In this document: positions 7,031-12,248 of the stretch, piece by piece
How the letters are laid out: each line of letters opens with the position of its first letter
Numbering within the stretch: the stretch's first letter is position 1
Source of the DNA: Nitrospirota bacterium
Lineage (GTDB): Bacteria; Nitrospirota; Nitrospiria; Nitrospirales; UBA8639
Length of the DNA: 12,248 bases
Assembly (NCBI GenBank): GCA_029865515.1
Contig: JAOUGQ010000074.1
Coordinates: 1 to 12,248, forward strand
Direction: 5' to 3'
Notes under the pieces: model-generated
Database searches by the model: none
The model's input: the letters and a program-made list of their open reading frames with translations, nothing else
Told to the model about the DNA's origin: nothing
Translations under genes and position numbers: made by a program

Positions 7031-7663
7031 ATGTTTGTACGGACGTTATTTTTAGGAATACTGGTTGGCTCAATGGTTGTGACGGGCAACTGGGAGATTG
7101 CGAAAGGAGCCGTCGAGCAGGAAACTGAAGTGAAGATGCCACCAGGTGCCGAAGTCGGTTTCTCGCCAGAGGTGGTGGCTGGTTATATCCATGCAGTCAT
7201 TGCCGCGGACCGGGCACTCTATACCACTCATGTGGTGGAGCGCATGCAAGAGAATCGGATCGTGATCGCCGCAGAAGCCTGGAAGCAACGGAAGGCTCTT
7301 CCTCTTCCAGCTCAAATGCTTCTGATGGGAGGGCGTCTGGTTGAGATGGGTGGGTCTGGCCTGCGGTATCGTCTGGCAAGTCTGTGGCCCATTTACGAGG
7401 AGAATGGGCCGAGCACTGAATTTGAAGAAGCCGGATTAAAAGCCGTGGAAGAGAACCCTGATCAGGTCTATAGTGGAGTTATCACAAGAGGAGATCAACG
7501 GTTTTTTAAAGCCATTTATGCCGACCGGGCGGTCTCCAAGGCGTGTGTGGACTGCCATAATGGACATTTGCTGAGTTCCAAGCGAGATCGCAAACTGGGT
7601 GATGTGATGGGGGGAATTATTATCTCCTTTCCTCTCAATTCAGAAAAAAAGGAAACACCCTGA
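7031..7663 (+). CDS. Tll0287-like (DUF3365) monohaem cytochrome c
   Basis: This 210-residue protein has an N-terminal hydrophobic export signal (about 1-27) and one c-type haem motif, CVDCH (172-176), followed by NGH. The rest matches the Tll0287-like/DUF3365 pattern as I remember it: an N-terminal helix with ADRALYTTHVVERM (59-72), then LPLPAQMLL, YRLASLWPIYEENGP (113-127), FFKAIYADRAVSKACVDCHN and a C-terminal KRDRKLGDVMGGI. This family has a PAS-like fold with haem attached near the end and is linked to redox sensing or electron transfer; its exact job is not settled. The start is supported by AAAGGAGGG ending five bases before the ATG. It lies 161 bases after the cupredoxin gene with no terminator between, so the two are probably cotranscribed. 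A periplasmic or membrane-anchored location is likely. Confidence 0.88.
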   Translation: MFVRTLFLGILVGSMVVTGNWEIAKGAVEQETEVKMPPGAEVGFSPEVVAGYIHAVIAADRALYTTHVVERMQENRIVIAAEAWKQRKALPLPAQMLLMGGRLVEMGGSGLRYRLASLWPIYEENGPSTEFEEAGLKAVEENPDQVYSGVITRGDQRFFKAIYADRAVSKACVDCHNGHLLSSKRDRKLGDVMGGIIISFPLNSEKKETP

Positions 7664-7704
7664 ACGGTCTAGGGTCGTTTGTTCATTCTTAAATCTGACG
7701 TAAG

Positions 7705-7746
7705 AAGGTGGCTGTGGATAGTGAACCCGCAGCCACCTTACTTTTT
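7705..7746 (+). terminator. Intrinsic terminator closing the redox block
   Basis: AAGGTGGCTG (7705-7714) pairs perfectly with CAGCCACCTT (7730-7739), and three more pairs (one G-U) extend the stem inward around a 9-base loop. AC and five T residues follow (7742-7746). It lies between convergent genes. On the minus strand the 3' flank reads TTCTTA, so it might also serve weakly for the transporter operon ending at 7766. Confidence 0.85.
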
Positions 7747-7765
7747 GACCGTTTGTCGTTATGCA

Positions 7766-8575
7766 TTAGAAAACTCTTCTAGAGTTCTGATTTTTCACAT
7801 CCATCCGATCTCTTAACCAATCTCCCAACATATTTGCCGCGAGGACGACGGCCATGAGGGTCAAGCCGGGAAAGACGACCAGGTGGGGAGCCACCAACAT
7901 ATAGCGGGTCCCGTCGCGGATCATGCTTCCCCATGAAGCGGTAGGAGGTTGAACTCCTAGCCCCAGAAAGGAGAGGCCCGCTTCGGCAATGATGGCGCTG
8001 GCGACACCAAAGCTGGCTTCCACAATGAGCGGGGCTGTAATCAATGGTAGAAGGTGCCGGAGAATAATCCGCCAGGGTGGTGCGCCAATAGCTTGTGCGG
8101 CAACCACGTGATCAGCTTGTTTGAGGGCCAGCACCTGTCCTCTTGCCAGCCGGGCATATCCCACCCATCCCACAATTCCCAAGGCCAGAATGACATTCCC
8201 GATTCCCGGTCCTAATGCTCCGGCAAGGGCGATGGCGAGAAGTAATCCGGGAAATGCGAGCATAATGTCCACGACTCGCACGAACACCACATCAACCCAA
8301 CCACTGAGATACGCACTGGATACGCCGAGGATTCCTCCCAGACTGACTCCAAGGAGAACCACAAACAGCGCCACAAAAAATGACGTTCGGGCCCCGCTGA
8401 TCAAGCGGTCGGCAACCGGCCGGCCTAATTCGTCAAATCCCAACCAGTGCTCAAGGTTCGGACGGGAAAGAATATTGGTGAGATCAATGGCATCGGGTGT
8501 TAACGGAAGGATGGGGCTAAGGATGGCCATTAAAGCCCACAGGCCGATGATGGATAAAGGGAGCCAAAGACGCAT
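7766..8575 (-). CDS. DppC-like permease of a peptide/nickel-type ABC importer
   Basis: This 269-residue inner-membrane protein is the second transmembrane subunit of a peptide/opine/nickel importer. It opens with a hydrophobic segment (about 2-24), then the family's N-terminal signature HWLGFDELGRPVADRLISGAR (43-63), and five more hydrophobic segments. The cytoplasmic coupling loop that docks on the ATPase is clear: AAQAIGAPPWRIILRHLLP (159-177), with the conserved Gly and Leu-Pro. It is followed by EAGLSFLGLGVQPPTASWG (198-216), typical of DppC. The ATG at 8575 comes two bases after the stop codon of the upstream permease, with no ribosome site of its own, so translational coupling is likely. 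An in-frame extension to 8668 would overlap that gene and is rejected. The substrate cannot be read from the permease. Confidence 0.92.
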   Translation of the reverse strand: MRLWLPLSIIGLWALMAILSPILPLTPDAIDLTNILSRPNLEHWLGFDELGRPVADRLISGARTSFFVALFVVLLGVSLGGILGVSSAYLSGWVDVVFVRVVDIMLAFPGLLLAIALAGALGPGIGNVILALGIVGWVGYARLARGQVLALKQADHVVAAQAIGAPPWRIILRHLLPLITAPLIVEASFGVASAIIAEAGLSFLGLGVQPPTASWGSMIRDGTRYMLVAPHLVVFPGLTLMAVVLAANMLGDWLRDRMDVKNQNSRRVF

Positions 8576-8577
8576 GA

Positions 8578-9504
8578 TTAGTCTGTTTTGAATTGGATGC
8601 GGGGGTCTAGCCAGGCGTACAACAGATCCGTAAGTAGATTGACCACGATATACGTCACGCTGATACACAGTACGGCCGCTTGTACCACTGGATAGTCGCG
8701 CTGTTGGATAGCCTCAATCATCAGCAGTCCTAACCCCGGCCAGGCAAAGACGGTTTCAGTAATGACGGCTCCTCCCAGCAAGCCTCCTAGCTGAAGACCG
8801 AGGAGTGTCAAGATAGGCAAAAGGGAATTGGGGAGGGCGTGGAGCATGACGGCGCGCGTGGCAGACAATCCTTTAGCCTGAGCGGTTCGCATATAGTCCT
8901 CACCAAGGATCTCCAGGACGCTGCTACGAATCATCCTGGCCAGGATGGCCGCCATTGCCGTTCCAAGTGTGAGAGCAGGCAGCACCACGGAGTTCCAGCC
9001 TTCCTGTCCACTGACCGGGAACCAGCCCAACCATAACGCGCCAACTAAAATGAGTAAGGGGCCCATCCAGAAATTTGGAATTGACATCCCGACTAACGCA
9101 AATCCCATCGCGCCGTAATCCAGAGGGGTATGTTGGCGGACGGCCGCTAAGAGCCCGAGGGGAAGGGCCACAGTGATTGCGACCAACAGGGAGACGAGAC
9201 TCAAATAGAGGGTGGCGGGAATTCGCTCAATGAGCAGATCCCCAATCGCGCGACCTGAAAAAAGGGATGTTCCAAAATCCAGATGGAGAAGACCTTTGAA
9301 ATAGATCCACCATTGTTGATAGAGGGGAAGATCCAACCCTAAAGCGTGGCGTAAAGTTTCTTTGTCGGTTGGCTGAGCCGATTCACCGAGCATCACTTCC
9401 ACGGGGTCGCCCGGAATGAGATGAATCAACAGAAAGACCAGGCACATAACCCCCAACAGGCCGATCATGGCGCTCAAGATCCTTGTCATCATGAAGTGGG
9501 TCAT
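8578..9504 (-). CDS. DppB-like permease of a peptide/nickel-type ABC importer
   Basis: This 308-residue protein is the first transmembrane subunit of the importer. It has the DppB layout: an N-terminal membrane helix (8-29) followed by PGDPVEVMLG; the periplasmic segment LHLDFGTSLFSGR (73-85); then about five more helices. The ATPase-docking loop is EDYMRTAQAKGLSATRAV (202-219) followed by HALPNSLLP, and the C-terminus has the signature TETVFAWPGLGLLMIEAI (249-266) and ends near LDPRIQF. I chose the ATG at 9504, which has a weak AGGT six bases upstream and gives a normal length. ATGs at 9492 and 9489 are possible, while an extension to 9717 overlaps the upstream gene. It lies 64 bases after the binding-protein gene and 2 bases before the DppC-like gene, in one operon. 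Confidence 0.92.
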   Translation of the reverse strand: MTHFMMTRILSAMIGLLGVMCLVFLLIHLIPGDPVEVMLGESAQPTDKETLRHALGLDLPLYQQWWIYFKGLLHLDFGTSLFSGRAIGDLLIERIPATLYLSLVSLLVAITVALPLGLLAAVRQHTPLDYGAMGFALVGMSIPNFWMGPLLILVGALWLGWFPVSGQEGWNSVVLPALTLGTAMAAILARMIRSSVLEILGEDYMRTAQAKGLSATRAVMLHALPNSLLPILTLLGLQLGGLLGGAVITETVFAWPGLGLLMIEAIQQRDYPVVQAAVLCISVTYIVVNLLTDLLYAWLDPRIQFKTD

Positions 9505-9568
9505 GCCGATACCTGGGAAGAATGTGATCCGAACGGTCGTGTCTGAACAGACCTGTGACGGTACGACA

Positions 9569-11134
9569 TCATGGGTGGAGCAGTGCCACCTGCTGCGAGG
9601 GAGAGGTCGCCCAACGGACCTGGGAAAGACCGTCAAAATTCCCGTCAGCTCCCAGTTGATAGCCGGTGATGCTGGCGGAGGAAAGGGCAAAATGGTCTTC
9701 AAACCAGAGGGGGACATAGGGGAGTGTTTCAGAGAGACGCGCCTGAAGTGTGCGATACAGCGTTTGTTGTACCGGTCTGTCCGAGGTGTGTTCGGCTTGA
9801 GTCATGAGGTGATCCGCCACGGCGTCTGAATAGTGCCCGCGATTGGCGCCGGCCGGAGGGATCGCGTCGCTATGAAAGGCATACCGGAAAATATCCGGAG
9901 ATTTCACTCCCACCCATGCCAGGCTATACATCTGAAAGTGGCCTGCTTTGATGTCCCCGTAAAAGGTCCCCCAATCGTGGCTCTGTATCGAGACGTCAAT
10001 GCCGACCTGGTGGAGTTGATATTGGATGATGGTGGCCAAGCGCAAGCGAAAGGGATCGGTTGAGGTTTTGTACGTGATGGCGGGCCGATGGTCTGGAGTA
10101 AACCCGGCTTCTTTCAAGAGGGTCTTCGCCTGTTCCGGATTGTAATTGTAGCCGGTTAAAGATGAAAGCCCAGCCCAATGCTCTGGTGGAAAGAGTGCTT
10201 GAGCGACCCTGGCTCTTCCTTTCAGAGCAAATTGGATAATCTGTTCACGATTGATGGCATGGGCAATGGCCTTCCGGACGTTTTCCTGGCCGACCACAGG
10301 ATCTAATTGATTGAATCCAAGATAGGCAAAATTTGCCCCCTGGCGTTGTTGCAGAGTGATCCCGTCGTGGGCAGAAAGATACGAAACGAGTTCAGGAGGG
10401 AGATCATTTTGAATGAGGTGAATCTCCTTTGCCAGAAGCTTGAGAGTCCGAACCGTCGGATCGGGAATCCTCAAAAATTCAATACGTTGGCCATCGGCCC
10501 GTCTTTCGATCACGAGTCGGGTCTCATCGGGCCGCTCGAGAAATCGAAATGGCCCACTGCCAATGGGGAGGTCGTGGAACGGATGCCCGCCGGCAATAAG
10601 GTTTGCAGGGAGAATGCCGATAACTAAATAGCCGGGAAACAATGAATCCGGCTGCTTCAGAAAGAAATCGACTGTGCTCTCTGTCGGCGTGTCTATCCGG
10701 GCGATGAGCTGCAAGATGCCGCGATGAGGAGAGGCCCTTTCAGGATTCAGAATGGATTCATAGGTGGCTTTGATATCTTTGGCAGAGAGTTGTGCCCCAT
10801 TGTGAAATATGGGCCTCGGTTCTCGTAAGTCAAATCGATAGTGGGTGGGAGAGACTTCAATCCAGGAGGCGAGAGCAGGAATCGGGATGGCTTCCTCGTT
10901 AAAGTCCACTAATCGCGAATAGATGAGTCGATTGATTCGAGCAGAGGTGGCATCGGTGGCATAGCGTGGATCTAAATTGGATGGAGAATTAGCCAGACCG
11001 AATCGGAGTGTGTGATCAGATAAAGATTCGGTGCATCCTAAGATCGAGAAAAGGCCGATAAGTGGCAGCCATATCGTCCAGAGTATTCGAAGGCCATGAA
11101 GAAATAGTCTGGGCGAAGAGGTGTAGGGAAACAT
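9569..11134 (-). CDS. Solute-binding lipoprotein, family 5 (DppA/OppA-like)
   Basis: This is the extracytoplasmic receptor of the importer, of the SBP_bac_5 family. It has a hydrophobic signal (residues 18-33) ending in an SILGC lipobox, so Cys34 should be lipidated and anchored. Family features follow: LRFGLANSPSNLDPRYATDATSARINRLIY in two parts around 44-70, then LVDFN, the FHNGAQLSAKDIKATYESIL stretch, GSGPFRF, VRKAIAHAINREQI and YNPEQAKTLLKEAGF, ending with YVPLWFEDHFAL. The length is normal for the family. The start is uncertain: 11134 (ATG) gives the shortest signal, while ATG 11146 and GTG 11173 are in frame, and none has a good ribosome site. It is first in the minus-strand operon. 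The ligand, whether a peptide, nickel chelate or other, cannot be judged from sequence. Confidence 0.9.
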   Translation of the reverse strand: MFPYTSSPRLFLHGLRILWTIWLPLIGLFSILGCTESLSDHTLRFGLANSPSNLDPRYATDATSARINRLIYSRLVDFNEEAIPIPALASWIEVSPTHYRFDLREPRPIFHNGAQLSAKDIKATYESILNPERASPHRGILQLIARIDTPTESTVDFFLKQPDSLFPGYLVIGILPANLIAGGHPFHDLPIGSGPFRFLERPDETRLVIERRADGQRIEFLRIPDPTVRTLKLLAKEIHLIQNDLPPELVSYLSAHDGITLQQRQGANFAYLGFNQLDPVVGQENVRKAIAHAINREQIIQFALKGRARVAQALFPPEHWAGLSSLTGYNYNPEQAKTLLKEAGFTPDHRPAITYKTSTDPFRLRLATIIQYQLHQVGIDVSIQSHDWGTFYGDIKAGHFQMYSLAWVGVKSPDIFRYAFHSDAIPPAGANRGHYSDAVADHLMTQAEHTSDRPVQQTLYRTLQARLSETLPYVPLWFEDHFALSSASITGYQLGADGNFDGLSQVRWATSPSQQVALLHP

Positions 11135-11260
11135 GGTGAAACACATATGGTTCAGGTCATGATTCGCCTTCACGAGAATCGTCCCACACTCTCAGGAAAA
11201 GGCGTGTCATCGAAGTTGGAGAATGGAGCGGGTAATACACACATAGCGTGATTGTCTTAA

Positions 11261-11288
11261 TTTTACAGAGATTCCACACTCTGTAAAA
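11261..11288. promoter_or_regulatory. Perfect inverted repeat between divergent genes, likely operator
   Basis: TTTTACAGAG (11261-11270) and CTCTGTAAAA (11279-11288) are perfect 10-base arms around an 8-base spacer. Neither strand has a T-tract after the stem, so it is not a terminator. It lies about 127 bases before the binding-protein gene on one side and 75 bases before the ATPase gene on the other, a fitting place for an operator serving one or both. A weak minus-strand promoter candidate (TTAAGA at 11255-11260 and TATTAC at 11232-11237, 17-base spacer) adjoins it. The symmetry is seen; the regulator is unknown. Confidence 0.5.
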
Positions 11289-11363
11289 GGGTCACGTCCT
11301 GAGGCATGATGTGAACGCTATTTACTCATTTTTAAGGCATGGATTAGTCAAAGGAGATCACGA

Positions 11364-12248
11364 ATGAGCTCGGTGGCCACGATGACATCTAATGGTAGTG
11401 CGAGTGCCCAATCCCTCAACCCTCGATCATTAACGGCTCCTACGACGATTCAAGAGACCGGCCTGCCGGAAGAATTGTTAGTGCAGCTCTTGGTCAGAAC
11501 CCTCTACACCAGCGGGGAACTCACCGAGCGGTCCGCTGGGGAGATTATGAAATTGCCCTATGGGGTGATGAAGGAGCTGTTCACGCTCATTCAACGGGAG
11601 AAGCTCTGCGAGGTCAAGGGGCATGGGGAATCGCTCGGGGTTTTGCTCCGGTATGTGCTGACGGAAGCCGGTCGACATCGGGCTACGGCCTTTATGGATT
11701 TATGCCGGTATGTGGGCCCTGCTCCCGTTCCCCTTAATCAGTATATTGCCATGATCAAAAGTCAGCCGGTGAATAGTTTAACCATTGATCGGGAAACTGT
11801 GACGGCGGCCACGGAACATTTGGTCTTGACACCTGGGACCATCGATCAACTCGGAGAAGCCGTCAATTCGGGCTGGGCCATCTTTTTGTATGGGCCTCCT
11901 GGAAACGGGAAAACGGTGTTGGCCGAAGCCATAGGGAAGATGTTGGAAGCCGTGGGTGGTGGGGAAGTGTATATCCCCTATGCGATGGAGGTTGATGGGC
12001 AAATTATTCAAGTGTTCGATCCGATCACCCATGTCAGGGTTGATGCTCCTCAAGAAGCGTCGAGATCCCTGATTGAAGCCAGGGTGGAAAAAGATACCCG
12101 CTGGGTTCTTTGTAAACGTCCGATCGAGTTTGCCGGCGGTGAGTTGACCATGGCCACGCTTGATCTTTCCTTTAATGAATCTGCGAAATACTACAAGGCT
12201 CCTCCCCATATTAAAGCCAATGGTGGCGTGTTTTTAATTGACGACTTC
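11364..12248 (+). CDS. AAA+ ATPase of an uncharacterised family, 5' part (runs off window)
   Basis: The first 295 codons of an ATPase; the frame is still open at the window end. AAAGGAG sits seven bases before the ATG. After a Ser/Thr-rich start, residues 33-116 look like a small helical, winged-helix-like domain (LPEELLVQLLVRTLYTSGELT and then a YVLTEAGRHRA helix), followed by YVGPAPVPLNQY (116-127). The ATPase core has Walker A GPPGNGKT (177-184) and Walker B GVFLIDD (288-294), with GGELTMATLDLSFN (258-271) and PPHIKANGG (280-288) between. I recall this as a widespread family loosely annotated as ATPase with chaperone activity, but I know of no settled function. It has no membrane segment, so it is probably cytoplasmic. 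It is divergent from the importer operon, and its partners lie beyond the window. Confidence 0.85.
   Translation, partial: MSSVATMTSNGSASAQSLNPRSLTAPTTIQETGLPEELLVQLLVRTLYTSGELTERSAGEIMKLPYGVMKELFTLIQREKLCEVKGHGESLGVLLRYVLTEAGRHRATAFMDLCRYVGPAPVPLNQYIAMIKSQPVNSLTIDRETVTAATEHLVLTPGTIDQLGEAVNSGWAIFLYGPPGNGKTVLAEAIGKMLEAVGGGEVYIPYAMEVDGQIIQVFDPITHVRVDAPQEASRSLIEARVEKDTRWVLCKRPIEFAGGELTMATLDLSFNESAKYYKAPPHIKANGGVFLIDDF

Noticed and set aside
8121..8591. Plus-strand 156-codon frame across the DppC-like gene
   Set aside because: It is opposite a well-supported permease and has low-complexity Arg/Pro/Thr composition.
9541..9552. GTCTG-AA-CAGAC inverted repeat between the binding-protein and DppB-like genes
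   Set aside because: The 5-bp arms with a 2-base centre make an unstable hairpin and are expected by chance; no T-tract follows.
11319..11324. TATTTA as a -10 box for the AAA+ ATPase gene
   Set aside because: No acceptable -35 sequence lies 16-18 bases upstream.

Overview
The window looks like chromosomal DNA of a free-living Gram-negative bacterium. The A+T/G+C balance is moderate, most starts have strong AGGAGG ribosome sites, and the proteins carry Sec and lipoprotein export signals. The gene families (a giant multicopper oxidase, a cupredoxin/regulatory-domain protein, a Tll0287-like cytochrome c and a GPPGNGKT ATPase of a poorly characterised family) remind me of Nitrospira-type genomes (Nitrospirota). 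That placement is from memory of gene content and is only an inference. I see no insertion sequence, CRISPR array, tRNA or rRNA.

Region 1 (1-931): the 3' end of a sigma-54 enhancer-binding activator gene, then 451 bases without a gene but rich in regulatory signals. These are two copies of a TGTCCAA-N4-TTGGA dyad 65 bp apart, an A+T-rich tract, a near-perfect sigma-54 promoter (TGGCAC-N5-TTGCT), a leader able to fold into a branched structure, and a strong ribosome site. The layout is that of an activator gene next to its target promoter.

Region 2 (932-7746): a plus-strand block of exported redox proteins. A 1628-residue multicopper oxidase is made of three tandem two-cupredoxin modules, with the catalytic copper motifs in permuted order (L3/L4 before L1/L2). 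A strong intrinsic terminator follows. Next come a periplasmic protein with a complete amicyanin-type type 1 copper site between two regulatory-like beta domains, and a single-haem Tll0287-like (DUF3365) cytochrome c. A second terminator closes the block. Together they suggest a periplasmic oxidation and electron-transfer module. The oxidase substrate is not shown by sequence; Mn(II) is a reasonable candidate by resemblance to MofA/MnxG-type oxidases.

Region 3 (7766-11134, minus strand): a peptide/nickel-type ABC importer operon in the order lipoprotein binding protein, DppB-like permease, DppC-like permease, with no ATPase gene in the window. It converges on region 2.

Region 4 (11135-12248): a divergent intergenic region with a perfect 10-bp-arm inverted repeat, then the first 295 codons of an AAA+ ATPase that runs off the window end.
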